Below are positions 10,976-21,663 of a stretch of 64,000 nucleotides of DNA, in pieces (position 1 is the stretch's first letter; each line of letters opens with the position of its first letter). The notes beneath the pieces are model-generated. The model did not search any database and was not told the DNA's origin. It saw only the letters and a list, made by a program, of their open reading frames with translations. The stretch is from Solen grandis (Eukaryota; Mollusca; Bivalvia; Adapedonta; Solenidae), in NCBI GenBank assembly GCA_021229015.1, contig CM037787.1, forward strand, positions 38,821,037-38,885,036, given 5' to 3'. The position numbers and the translations under genes were made by a program.

Positions 10976-11269
10976 ATTTTCCCCATAAATTTGTTTATAG
11001 TGTTATTTTCTATAATCATGCAAACTTTTGGAATATTATAATTGCTTTAATTTTCCTTCATTGTCTATTTAGAAAATAACTAAATTATGCCCGTGTGTCT
11101 TTAAACAGAAAAAAAAGAACTTGGCTCTGCTTACGTTCATCTTCTTGATGAAATCGCGGATGCGGTTGTGAAAAGGTAGATTTGATTCGAATAAATATGA
11201 TTAAGTCTACAAACACATTCCACACGGTCCAAGGGGCCGAGATAGTGTCCCAGAGCTTCCGCAACCCTG

Positions 11270-11340
11270 TAGTTAGACAAATGTTCCCATTGACTGAAAT
11301 ACTGTCGATGGGAAGTTAAACTAAGACAGGCAAACAAACA
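11270..11340 (+). mobile_element. SINE family A 3' tail fragment
   Basis: CTGAAATACTGTCGATGGGA, AGTTAAACTAAGACAGGCAA and the CAAACAAACA tail match the 3' end of the 20080-20391 SINE. Upstream sequence is too diverged to assign. Confidence 0.6.
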
Positions 11341-11438
11341 TGCCTTTAAATTTTAAACCGACATGATTGTTTTTTAAGAAATATAGATTACCTGGCTTCG
11401 CAAGATCAGCTCGATTAATCTGCACACTATACAGGAGA

Positions 11439-11452
11439 GTGCGCATGCGCAC
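11439..11452. repeat. 14-bp perfect palindrome within a degraded inverted repeat
   Basis: GTGCGCATGCGCAC is self-complementary. Outer blocks (GATTAATC at about 11413, GGTTAATC at about 11469) hint at an older palindromic element from about 11395 to 11500. Confidence 0.45.
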
Positions 11453-11705
11453 GAATGTATGTGGGCTGGTTAATCAAGATCACGAGTGAAGCGAGTGTAA
11501 TATTTCTTAGAACATAACCTACATTTTCAATCTATGTAATCAATGACCGGGACCCGTTCAGAGCTGCATTTCGACTTAATAAAATAACCTTAAATTATAG
11601 CGTGAGTTTTAACTTTATGGTTTGCAATGCAGATTTTATTATTTCAACGATTAGACCAATCTCAATAAGATTTTGACACCTTTAAACAAATGAACATACA
11701 CATTT

Positions 11706-11729
11706 TCTCTCTCTCTCTCTCTCTCTCTC
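11706..11729. repeat. (CT)n microsatellite
   Basis: Twelve uninterrupted CT units. Confidence 0.95.
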
Positions 11730-11782
11730 GTTCGTAGTAGTTTTCATCCCCTTTTACAAGTGTTCATTTAAAAATTTTAGTA

Positions 11783-12021
11783 CGGGTTTGAACCCAGACC
11801 GCGACATAGCAAAGGCGTAAAAAATCGTACTTGCTCGATGCTCAGAATATAAGGTTAGTTCAAGGACTGATGAGTCCGCTGTCAGGGTAATGTGACTGGG
11901 TGTGGTCTATTGCGAGATATTGCAGTATTACAGAACTCTGTACGTGTATATCTGATCATGAAGTATCCAAATGAGACTGAAACAATGTCGGTGGACCGTT
12001 AAACACAACAAACAAACAAAC
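11783..12021 (+). mobile_element. SINE family A copy, head truncated
   Basis: Begins at a B-box-like GGTTTGAACCC, then CGCGACATAGC, AATCGTACTTGCT, CAGGGTAATGTGACTGGGTG, AATGTCGGTGGACCGTTAAA and a (CAAA)n tail, in the same order as 20080-20391. The A-box part of the tRNA-like head is missing. Confidence 0.8.
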
Positions 12022-12163
12022 ATAATAGTTATATAGTTTCCGGCAAAATCATCAAGTTTTTATGTTGAAATATTCATCAGCTGTTTGTCATCGAGCCATC
12101 TATATCATTCAATCAAAACTCCAATCCGTCGTCATATTGAATTGCGCCTCGATTCTTTGATAA

Positions 12164-12207
12164 GGCGCGGGAACCAGTGTAGCAATACCACGTGACCGTG
12201 ACGTCAC
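12164..12207. promoter_or_regulatory. Clustered E2F-like, E-box and CRE motifs
   Basis: GGCGCGGGAA (12164-12173, E2F-type), CACGTG (12189-12194, E-box) and the palindromic CRE GTGACGTCAC (12198-12207) lie within 44 nt. No adjacent coding exon was recognised, so whether this is a promoter is uncertain. A related TGACGTCA sits at 22220-22227. Confidence 0.3.
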
Positions 12208-12609
12208 TTAATGCATCAAAACTAAGACAAAACTGTCAACATTTGTCTCCGCTTGAACATAGAAAATTGTTCAGCATTTCATTTCTTCATCGATTTCTAT
12301 GGGACACGGGTCAGTCTAAGGAGAAAAACACATGCTTTCCACAGAATATAGCATCTCCATCAGCAGCTGAGCCGTGTTTTTTTTTTTTTTTCAAGATCTT
12401 CGAGAAATCTTTGAACAAAATAGCTTATTCCGCTCGCAAACAAACATTAACGTCTCATTTTTGTACTTACCTTATAAGACATACGTGATGCTGTTTAAAT
12501 ACACGTTTTAACTGAGGTCGCATTTACCAGGGACCAATAGACCCAGTATCAATTGTGTGAGAAGTAAGTGGTATTTACAAGTCATTTACATCATAATATC
12601 GTTAATTGC

Positions 12610-12712
12610 CTACAAGGCTGGATTGGGGCACTCTGGTCGATTTATTTGGAATGTAGCTACGCCGTCTTCGGTCGATGGGTGTGGATTCGATCCCCGGTCA
12701 CAAGCTGTTTTT
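12610..12712 (+). mobile_element. tRNA-like fragment next to the mariner insertion
   Basis: GGATTCGATCCCC (about 12682-12694) is a good B-box. Upstream sequence is a poor A-box match. A T-run (about 12711-12720) follows and could be a pol III terminator. The mariner inserted immediately 3' of it. Confidence 0.4.
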
Positions 12713-12797
12713 TTTTTTTTTATTACGAGGGTCATCCAGAAATGAATGAGTGCTGCTTAATTACGTAAAAACTACAAGTGTTACTCACAAAATCTCT

Positions 12798-13849
12798 TCA
12801 TAGTCCCTCAATATAATCTCCCGCGGATGCTATGGTCGACTCCCATCTTTTTGGCAGATCCCGAACTCCCGTTGCTAGGCAACCTTTTTTGATGTCCCTA
12901 ACGACCGTGTTCACGGCGACATATAGTTCATTCAAATCGTCATATCGGACTCCTCGTAGTGGTTCGTTAAGTTTTGGAAACAGGTCGTAGTCGGAGGGAC
13001 TTAAGTCTGGTGAATATGGCGGTTGATTAAGAACTTCCCAGTGGTACCGCTCGAACAAGTCCCTAACAACGCCGGACTTGTGCGGCGTGACGTTATCGTG
13101 CAAAATTAATGGCGTCACCTGTAAAAGTTCCGGTCGTTTGCGGCGTATGGCTGGTCGAATAATTTTAGTCAAATACCACTCATAGTACTCTTTATTAACC
13201 GTGCTTCCATGTGGAACTCTGTGTGCTGTCAAAACGCCGTAAATATCGTAAGCGAATATCATTAACATCTTTGGACAGTTCATACTGCGGCGTTATTTCA
13301 CAGGTCTTGGCGAGCTTGGAGTATGTCATTCAGAGCTTTGGCGTTTCAATTCTGTCTCAAATGACCGGATCCATGTTTCGTCGATAGCAACCACTCTATT
13401 CAGCATCATTTCACCTTCCTTTGAATATCTATTCAACAATTCAGTGCTAATTTGAACACGTTTGTATTTTTCAGTTTTTGAGAGTGCGAGCGGCACCCAC
13501 CTCGCGGCGAATTTTCTCATGCCTAAATTCTGCGTTTGAATAATATGAACGGAACTCTTACGTATCCCCGATTCATACGCAATTTCCTCACATATAAATC
13601 GTCTATCAGAGTTGAGAAGTTGTTATCGGCGTCTGTAACTGTTACCGGCTACCGGAGGACGGCTTCTTGTAAGACTCTTGTCGTCCATTATTAAAATCCT
13701 TCACCCATCTACAAATAGAGCTAATCCAACTGCACATGCACCTCCTGGAGTGCATTAAATATTTCAGTCGCTTTATTTCCGCGCCTACTCTCTATCTTGA
13801 TATACGCATAAATTTCTTCTCGCGTCAGCGCGAACGCATCGTCCGCCAT
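12798..13849 (-). pseudogene. Mariner transposase (DD34D), disrupted
   Basis: Transposases of this family cut and paste the element at TA sites. The start is ATG at 13847-13849 (MADDAFALTREE...). After EVHVQLD a +1 shift at about 13722 leads to SSICRWVKDFNNG, the helix-turn-helix region. Two more frame changes near 13640-13610 lead to DRRFICEEIAYESG, then LGMRKFAARWVP (the WVPH region), then the first catalytic Asp in AIDETW. Two in-frame stops (TGA at about 13327 in place of Trp after KRQSSE, TAA at about 13294) precede CPKMLMIFAYD, the second Asp in ILHDNVTPHKS and the third in YSPDLSPSDY. The last two are 34 residues apart, as in canonical mariners. The catalytic triad is present but at least three frameshifts and two stops make it non-functional. 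Confidence 0.9.
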
Positions 13850-14286
13850 TTCGTTGTTTGATATAACGTCATCAAAAAAGTGCGCACGTACGCTTACGCG
13901 CAAAGAGTTAATATAGTTAAGTGCCGATTGGCGGACGATTGTTGAATAAGTAATCCTTTTTTCCAAACGAATATTGGTAAAACACAAACACGTGTTAATT
14001 TGTTTTTGAAAGGGTTTGGGGTAAAACATTACCACAGTTGTATTATTATCATCGTTGTCGTCTTCTATATGGCTGCAACCGGTCATTTGTTTGTCCCTTT
14101 TGTTTGTTGATATTTATGTATGCTGTGAATTTCTGTAACTTTCTCCCTTTTGTTTTGTGTATGTTTGTGATTAACCACCATGTAAATAATTTTTCAAATT
14201 TCTATATAATGGTTCCAAACAACGTTATGTCACTTTCAGATGCCAGATATTTGATTTTGTTTATTAAAGAAAACTTAATGAAATAT

Positions 14287-17200
14287 GTCAAGGTACTCAA
14301 GGATGAATAGAGACGATATCATAATAGGTTCTTTTAATTGTCAAGGATTAGGAGGGAGGGAAAAAAGGAAAGATGTTTTAAATTTCTTGAAACAAAAACA
14401 ATATGGTATATTTTGTCTACAAGATACACATTTTACTGAGAAAGAGGAAAAATATATTAGAACTCAATGGGGATACGAATGTATATTTAACAGCTTTAAC
14501 AGCCAGTCTAGGGGGACAGCAATACTTTTTAATAATAATTTTCAATATAAGGTTTTAAATGTAAAGAATGATATAAGTGGTAATAAATTTTTTATTGATA
14601 TTGAAATTCAAGGTAAAATCATATCTCTGATTAATATATATGGTCCTAACAAAGATAATCCTGCATTCTTTGAAGAAATTAGAAATAACCTAGTATCTGT
14701 AATAGTGATTACATCATTTGGACTGGTGACTTTAACTTGGTAATGAACTATGAAAAAGACACAAAAAACTATATTCATTCAAATAATCCTAGAGCAAGAG
14801 AACAAGTTTTAGATATATGTGCAGAGTTTAATCTCATTGATATTTGGAGGGAACTAAATATAGAATCTAATAGATATACATGGAGGACAAATAATGGAAA
14901 CAAATATGCAAGACTTGATTTTTTTCTTATATCTCAAAATTTATTCTGCAATATTTCAGATGCAAAAATTGAATATGGGTATAAAAGTGATCATTCTATT
15001 ATTAGTATTACACTTAAAGGACAAGAAAAAGAAGAGACAAACCCTTTTGGAAATTTAATAATTCGTTACTGAAAGACCCTCAGTTTTCACAAGAAATTAA
15101 AAACATAATATATGAAACAAAATTACAGTATTCAGAACCAAATCAAAACTTAGATATAAGTAATAATACGAACTTAAAATTAAACATAAATGATCAAACT
15201 TTTTTTGAAGTACTTTTAATGAATATTAGAGGGAAAACTATATCCTGCTCTTGTTATAAAAAGAAACAAAGAAATCAAAATGAAAAACATTTGATAGAAA
15301 AACTAAACAACTTAGAAAAAGATGAGGAATCAAATAAAAATGAAATAATGGAGAAAAAAAAAATGAGCTAAAAGAAATCAGAGAAAATAAACTAGAGGGT
15401 CTAATGATCCGATCCAGGGCACAATGGTTAGATAAAGGGGAAAAATAACGAAATATTTTTGTAATCTTGAAAACCGTAACTATATCAGTAAACATATGCC
15501 TAATATTATAAAACAAAATGGTAGTAAAACAATGAAACTAAAGCTTTTTACGCAAAACTGTACTCAGAACGTGAAACTAAACATATAAATTTGCAAGAAC
15601 ACATTAAACATACAAATGTGAATAGATTAAATGAAACAAAAAGGAATAAATTAGAAGGTAAAATAACAAAAAATGAAGCATCAATTTCCTTAAAAAATAT
15701 GAAAAATAATAAAAGCCCTGGATCGGATGGATTTACGGTAGAGTTTTTTAAATTTTTCTGGTCAGAATTAGGAGATTTTTTAATTAGGTCAATTAATCAC
15801 AGCTTCAATACTGGGGAATTATCAAGTACTTAAAAGGAAGGGATTATTACATGTATACCTAAGGGGGAAAAAGATAAACAATTACTAAAAAATTGGAGAC
15901 CCATATCACTGTTAAATGTAACCTACAAAATAGCCTCTGCATGTATTGCAAATAGAATAAAAACGGTACTACCTTATATAATAAATACTGATCAAACGGG
16001 ATTCATTCAGGGGAGGTACATTGGGGAAAATACTCGTAAGTTATATGATTTAATGCAATATACTGAAGAAAATAATATACCAGGCTTATTATTACTTATT
16101 GACTTTGAAAAAGCATTTGATTCCATTTCATGGTCCTTCCTTAAAAAAACATTCAATTTTTTTAACTTTGGTAACTCAATCATACAATGGATAGATATTT
16201 TCTATAACAATATAAAATCCTGTGTGTTAGTTAATGGGAAAATATCAGAATGGTTCAATATCTGTAGGGGCTGTAGACAGGGGGATCCTACGAAAAAATC
16301 ACTTGAATATGCGAAATTCTGGCTATAATATAAGAGACAATAAAAATATAAAAGGTATAAAAATAGGAACTACTGAACATATAATATCCCAGTATGCAGA
16401 CGACACCTCACTAACTTTAGATGCTACGAAAAAATCACTTGAATATGCCTTACAAACATTACAGTTCTATGCAGAAGCCTCCGGCCTTCACATAAACATT
16501 GAAAAAACAAAAGCTATTTGGTTTGGGAGCAAAAAAGGAAGTGATGAAAAGTTATTCGAAGATAAAAATTTATGTTGGGAAAAGGGTACATTCAAAGTTT
16601 TAGGAATAAACTTTACAGTAAACCTCGAAAATATCAATGATATTAACTTCCCAGGAAAAATTAGAGAAATAAAATCCCTTCTTGTAAATTGGTCAAAACG
16701 AGTATTAACGCCATTTGGGAAAATTACTGTATTAAAAAGTCTTGCCATTTCAAAAATAAACCATTTATTATTATCACTACCTAATCCATCTCAAAAAATT
16801 TTAAAAGTTTTTTTAAATTTTTATGGAATAATAATCCAGACAAAGTTAAAAGAAATATTATAACTAATCAGTACGAAAATGGCGGACTGAAAATGATAAA
16901 TCTAAGTGCATTTATAGATTCCATGAAAATAACATGGATAAGAAGACTCCTTATAGAAGATAGTAAGTGGCAAAATTTAGTAGAACAATTATCCCCTGAT
17001 GTAATAAAATTCTTAAAATATGGATCAGACTATCTTCAAATAAATAATATAAAAAATGACTTTTGGAGAGATGTTTTTAAAGCTTGGAATTTTTATGTTA
17101 AAAAAATTACTATTGAATCATGGGAAGACTTGTTGTGTCAACCAATATGGTGTAATCCACTAGTGAAGGTCGGAGGTCACTCAGTGTTATACAAATCGTT

Positions 17201-18047
17201 TGTTGAGAAAAACCTATTTTTTATAGCAGACATTGTAAATGACAAGGGAATATTTTTAGATTATGAACAAATTAAACATATGGGTGTAAACACTAATTTT
17301 ATTCAATATAATGGCTTATTACAAACTCTTAACAGACTTAAGGCTAGTTTAAATATAGATTCACAGGCACATAATCTTCAGAGACCATATTTACCTAAAA
17401 CTGTAAAAGTCCTTATTAATGATAAAAAGGGTTGTCAACAAATTTATAAAATAATACTTCATAACAACACGAAAAACTGCTCTTCAAATTCAGAAAAAAA
17501 GTGGGAAACAGAATTAAATTTAAGTCATAATTTTAATTGGAAAAATGTTTATATTTCTACTCACAATATTTCAAAGGACACAAATTTAAAATGGTTTCAA
17601 TATAGAATATATTACAGAATACTAGCCACAAACAGATTCTTAACAATGATAGGAATAAAAAATGACGATAAATGTTCCTTTTGTCATCATGTAAGTGAAA
17701 CACTATCTCACCTTTTTTATGATTGTAAGCTAATACGCAACTTTTGGTCAAAAATAATTGAATGGTTAAAAGCATCAAATATACAAGTTGATAATTCTAT
17801 CTTTTCAAAAACTGATGTTATCTTAGGAAGAATTGGAAAAAGTGAGTCAAGCTTTATAATTAACTGGATTATTCTCTTGGCAAAAAAATTCATCTATTAT
17901 AACAAGTGTCAACAAAATATTCCAGATATACATGTATTTGTCAAATTTCTTAAGAGCTATTTTGATACAGAAAAAAGAGTCGCATATAGTAGCAATTCAT
18001 GGGATAATTTTGATAAGAGATGGTCAAAATATAAACATATTTTTTAA
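14287..18047 (+). pseudogene. LINE ORF2 relic: AP endonuclease plus reverse transcriptase (L1/Tx1-like)
   Basis: ORF2 nicks target DNA and reverse-transcribes the element RNA. The N-terminal APE domain shows GSFNCQGL, LQDTHF and INIYGPN, then in the next frame (shift near 14700) TGDFN, and SDHSIIS near 14990. The linker has MIRSRAQWLDKGEKN. The RT begins near 15640: KSPGSDGFTVEFFK, NWRPISLLNVTYKIA, TGFIQGRYIGENT, LIDFEKAFDSISW, GCRQGDP and YADDTSL. A C-terminal zinc-knuckle-like CX2CX8HX4C (CSFCHHVSETLSHLFYDC) lies near 17675-17730. A 384-codon frame (16893-18047) is still open at the 3' end. Defects: frameshifts near 14700, 15070, 15450 and 16811, a stop at 15831, and loss of the segment normally following GDP. 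Clade is assigned from recalled family motifs, not a search. Confidence 0.9.
16288..16312. repeat. 25-bp templated filler copied from 16424-16448
   Basis: CTACGAAAAAATCACTTGAA followed by TATGC occurs here and again, unchanged, at 16424-16448, where it is normal RT sequence after YADD. Here it sits exactly where the residues following GDP should be, joining two sides of a deletion. Confidence 0.85.
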
Positions 18048-18169
18048 TACTAATTAATAGTTACATTCCCTTATCATTTTGAGTTTAAATAGTAATACGT
18101 TTATTTAAAAAAACAAATAATTTTGATTGTGTAATTGTATCACTATCTGTGGTGGTTTATATTTTTTTT

Positions 18170-18170
18170 G

Positions 18171-18256
<86 letters not shown>

Positions 18257-18294
18257 TATGTATGTATTTATGTATGTATGTATGTATGTATGTA

Positions 18295-18385
<91 letters not shown>

Positions 18386-18419
18386 TATGTATGTATTTAT
18401 GTATGTATGTATGTATGTA

Positions 18420-18498
<79 letters not shown>

Positions 18499-18522
18499 TA
18501 TGTATGTATGTATGTATGTATG

Positions 18523-18579
<57 letters not shown>

Positions 18580-18597
18580 TATGTATGTATGTATGTT
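18170..18597. repeat. (TATG)n microsatellite with TAATATG interruptions
   Basis: About 430 bp of tetranucleotide repeat lies inside the LINE 3' region. TAATATG interruptions recur at irregular 35-55 bp spacing (for example 18199, 18254, 18292, 18332 and 18383), suggesting secondary duplication of larger blocks. The methionine/tyrosine/valine/cysteine-rich frames across it are artefacts. Confidence 0.95.
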
Positions 18598-18919
18598 TAT
18601 GTGCAGGTTCTTTTTATTGTTTCCTTAATTGTTTAATAAAATAATTGATAGTGGTAAACAGAGTAACTCCTACGAAAATAATATCTAATAGGTACAAAGT
18701 CTTTCTTGCTCTGCTATTTTTCTTTCTCACATCACGTTTTATATGTCTTCTTTTCCATCAAAATATCAAAATACATTATTTATTTTATAGAAGGTACTCT
18801 TTTTCGATACAAATGGAATATCCCCGTATATGCATGTCCTTGTTGCTATATTTGTAATGCACCTAATAAAATGCTTATCGCTTATATCATTTATATATTC
18901 ATATACGGTGTATAGTGTA

Positions 18920-18958
18920 AGGTATGTTGGGGGTGGTCCTCCCCGACCCCCACATACC
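18920..18958 (+). other. 3'-terminal hairpin of the LINE
   Basis: GGTATGTTGGGGGTGG pairs with CCGACCCCCACATACC around a TCCTCC-type loop, with one bulged T. It stands about 30 bp upstream of the A-run, in an otherwise AT-rich 3' UTR. Stringent LINEs use such 3' stem-loops for RT recognition. That role is inferred. Confidence 0.6.
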
Positions 18959-18990
18959 TATGACGGGGAGAATAAAAACAATTACCACTG

Positions 18991-19022
<32 letters not shown>

Positions 19023-19106
19023 ATTAAGTGCCAAGTTTTGTGGCTTTATGTTGTTTCAATCAAAAGTTACAAACTAACTCTCATTCATTTTCGGATGACC
19101 CTCGTA

Positions 19107-20079
19107 CTTATCTTTCACTGTTGTCAAATCTATTCTATTGCGTTGAGACTTACTGAATAATCAAAACAAAATATAAACAAAGTATTACACCATTAAAGTG
19201 ATGTGTACGTCGTGTGTGTTTTTATTTTTATATCGGATAGTTTATCATTATTTTATTTCATGCAAAACGTGACACGGTATAAAATGATAAGAACTTATCA
19301 TGTATGGTGTATGATATGATTGACTTTCTATTCCTTTGGGTTGTAAAGAACAAGAAAACTGATTTGACGTTCCCATTTAATAGTAACGTTGTTCAGCACA
19401 TAGATATACATGTTCTCATGTGATAAAACGTAACAAGCTTGTATACAGATTAAGATAAACTTGGGGCAAATTCGCATCTAGATTTCATAAATATTGCAAA
19501 AGGAATTAGAATTGTTAAAAAAAAACAATATCTATTTGTGCTCTATAGATGTCAATTCTGGACAGAGGTTCTAAAAATTCCAAAGGAGCTGTGAATTAGG
19601 ATGAAGGTGCATATGCATTTCATTTTCTGGTTTTCAAGTATTTCAATAATGTATGGTCTATTCAAATTCCGGAACTTTTTTCATGAGATGTCATAAAAAT
19701 ACATTTAATGGCGTCGAACACAGTACAAGCGCACCGGCTTTTTCTCACAATATCACAAGGACAATTTAGTTTCACATAAGTATAGTTTTCAGACCGCTCG
19801 GACACGTAACAATAGCATCAGGAAATGAAATACGATAAAAAGTTGTTTTTAGCCATTTCGACAAATAAAAGATACCAAGTCAAAGATCTTATTTCAAGAA
19901 AGAAGATGAATATAAGTATAAATGTGGTTAAACTTAAAATGAGGGATATATTCCCTACAGCAGACCGGTGAAAAAATTTGACATGAGAAATATCACTCAC
20001 TGCACAAGCGGTTATATCTCAATGATATAACTAAGTACTTGTATTCCACTGGTTTGTATGAAATAGATTTGGTGTATCC
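19107..20079. other. AT-rich non-coding sequence
   Basis: No coding or repeat structure was recognised between the mariner end and the next SINE. Confidence 0.5.
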
Positions 20080-20391
20080 CGTCCACTATGGCCGAGTGGT
20101 TAGAGCGTCCGCCTCGTGTGCGGGGGTCGTGGGTTCGATTCCTGGCCGCGACATACAAAAGCCGTAAAAAATCGTACTCCCTTGCTTGGCGCTCAGCATG
20201 TAAGGGTACATTGTAGTTGCAGGACTGGCTGGACCGGTGTCAGGATAATGTGACTGGGTGTGGTATCATGACACATGTCTACAGCGTGATACTGCAGTGG
20301 GCAGCACTATATCTGTCTAAAGTAGACATCGTCTCCAAATGACTGAAACACTGTCGGTGGGACGTTAAATCCAACAAACAAACAAACAAAC
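20080..20391 (+). mobile_element. Near full-length tRNA-derived SINE (family A)
   Basis: The tRNA-like head has A-box TGGCCGAGTGGTTAGAGCG (from 20089) and B-box GGTTCGATTCC (20132-20142), with Ser/Leu-like overall shape. The body carries ATCGTACTCCCTTGCTTGGC, GTGTCAGGATAATGTGACTG and ATCATGACACATG, and the end CTGTCGGTGGGACGTTAAAT leads into (CAAA)n. This is the best copy in the window and serves as reference for the fragments elsewhere. No convincing target duplication was seen. A clover-leaf tRNA gene is unlikely because the body continues for 240 bp. Confidence 0.88.
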
Positions 20392-20592
20392 TTTACTGCT
20401 GTGAAACGCTAAAATCAAAGCATCAAATAAGTTATCAATTTCCGTTTATATAGGAGTGAAAGTGATACAATTTCACTCGTGAAATACCTAAAAAAAGATC
20501 ACTTTTCGGTTGGATTTATTCCATTTCTACTCAAAACAAACAACAAGTAACCTCTATATCTCAAACCGGCACGGTATATGATTTGATTTGAT

Positions 20593-20617
20593 TGTGTGTG
20601 TGTGTGTGTGTGTGTGT
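20593..20617. repeat. (GT)n microsatellite
   Basis: About 12 GT units abutting the minus-strand SINE tail. Confidence 0.9.
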
Positions 20618-20838
20618 ACCGTCGCTGTGGTAGTATTTCAATCATAAAAAGACGTTCAGCTAATTACAAGTGGAGGAAGACCCCGAATGCACAGAGGTAT
20701 CCGGGTAGAGCAACCGGTCACAAGCCAGCTGGAAGGCTTCCTCACAAAAAATTACTCTGCCGGGACTCGAACCCACGCGTTGATGGGCTGAGTGAGTGTT
20801 AAGGTTAGCGACTTTACACTCTCGGCCACGGAGGCCCC
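20616..20838 (-). mobile_element. Near full-length SINE family B, minus strand
   Basis: On the minus strand the head reads GGGCCTCCGTGGCCGAGAG, then B-box GGTTCGAGTCCC, followed by the family B body (TGTGAGGAAGCCTTCCAGCT) and the 3' hairpin halves around GACGTC/AGCGACGGTA. Complete apart from divergence. Short frames on either strand are shadows. Confidence 0.88.
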
Positions 20839-20968
20839 TCCTCTCCCATGCCGGCACAGTAAAGTCTGGTACCCGGTTCATACCGGTAAACCCTGGCACA
20901 CTGGTCCGGGATACGTCGGGAGCTTGATCTAGGTTAGGAACAATACAAAATAGTGTTTTTAAAGTAGT

Positions 20969-21117
20969 GCGACATTTAATGTTAATGTTGCGACATATAG
21001 CGGTGGTACATTTTTTGCGACATTTCGCGTTACAGATGCGACATTTATCGTCAGTAGGTTTTGCGACATTTAACGTCAGCCTTGCGACATTTAACGTCGT
21101 TGCGACATTAACGTTGC
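20969..21117. repeat. Cluster of TGCGACATTTAACGTC-like motifs
   Basis: Seven occurrences of (T)GCGACATT(A/T) in about 150 bp, several continuing as TAACGTC or TATCGTC, with irregular spacing of about 17-35 bp and changing linkers. It is neither a simple tandem repeat nor part of the neighbouring SINE. Confidence 0.7.
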
Positions 21118-21282
21118 TACAAGGATTCCTCTACAGTGGGAAATAATTCATTAATTCAAAGGACGCATTTAACTAAGTCAAATGAGTTTCTTTTACGTTG
21201 TCATGGAAACATTCAACATATCACATACACTAATTCCTCTCGACGGTACGTTGGCTGAATCTCTAGCCGGGGGAGATATTTG

Positions 21283-21350
21283 ATCCCAACGAGGTTCGAA
21301 CCCACATCTTTTGGTTCCACAATCAATCCGGCTGCCACGACACCTTGGTT
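21283..21350 (-). mobile_element. tRNA-like SINE head fragment
   Basis: On the minus strand GGTTCGAACC is a B-box, and GTGTCGTGGCAGCCGGATTG about 40 nt upstream is a plausible A-box region. No intact tRNA fold was assigned. Confidence 0.45.
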
Positions 21351-21663
21351 ATAACATCCCACCAACATTGGTTCTGTTATTTGCTTGCAAGTACACGCTC
21401 TTTATTTGAATAAGGCCGGACAGATGTAGCACGTCGTAGACAAGTAGCTTGATTCCATATTCAACCGCACCTTGACACATAGACTTTATATATAAAAAAT
21501 ATATCAAAATCTATTATGAATATTCAAAGATTGATTTTTACTTGATTACACAGAGGATAGAAATTGTGCATACCGGTACGTGTCATTTAAGATTATTGCC
21601 ATAAAAAAAATGGCCGTTTGTCTTTTTTTTTTTTTTCTTTATATAAAGTCAATCAGCATTTCG

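Larger units (their letters stand above)
13926..19018 (+). mobile_element. L1/Tx1-like non-LTR retrotransposon, 5' truncated, inside mariner
   Basis: The insertion is bracketed by TATAGTTAAGTGCC (about 13912-13925) and TATAATTAAGTGCC (19019-19032), a 14-bp target duplication with one mismatch. It carries a decayed ORF2 (14287-18047), a 3' region with a long TATG microsatellite, a GC-rich hairpin at 18920-18958, and an A-run (about 18991-19008) grading into AT dinucleotides. No ORF1 is seen and only about 360 bp precede ORF2, so the copy is probably 5' truncated. The LINE sense strand is opposite to the mariner transposase. Confidence 0.85.
12726..19104 (-). mobile_element. Mariner transposon split by a nested LINE
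   Basis: The left TIR (12726-12750, beginning CGAGGGTCATCC) and right TIR (19080-19104, its complement) agree at 23 of 25 positions. Both are flanked by TA (12724-12725 and 19105-19106), the Tc1/mariner target duplication. A DD34D transposase relic occupies 12798-13849 on the minus strand. Bases from about 13926 to 19018 are a LINE inserted in opposite orientation. Without the LINE and one copy of its target duplication the element is about 1.27 kb with a 5' leader of about 145 bp, typical mariner dimensions. This reconstruction rests on sequence seen at all four junctions. Confidence 0.9.

Noticed and set aside
12798..13283. Functional 161-residue transposase gene
   Set aside because: It is only the C-terminal part of a mariner transposase. 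In-frame stops and frameshifts separate it from the DNA-binding domain and first catalytic residue.
14038..14310. LINE ORF1 or separate gene upstream of ORF2
   Set aside because: The 90-codon frame is hydrophobic and AT-driven, with no coiled coil or nucleic-acid-binding motif.
16893..18047. Stand-alone 384-residue host protein
   Set aside because: It continues the LINE ORF2 C-terminal region (zinc-knuckle-like CX2CX8HX4C) after a frameshift, in the correct order after the RT domain.
18135..18644. 169-residue Met/Tyr/Val/Cys-rich protein
   Set aside because: Translation of a (TATG)n microsatellite inside the LINE 3' region.
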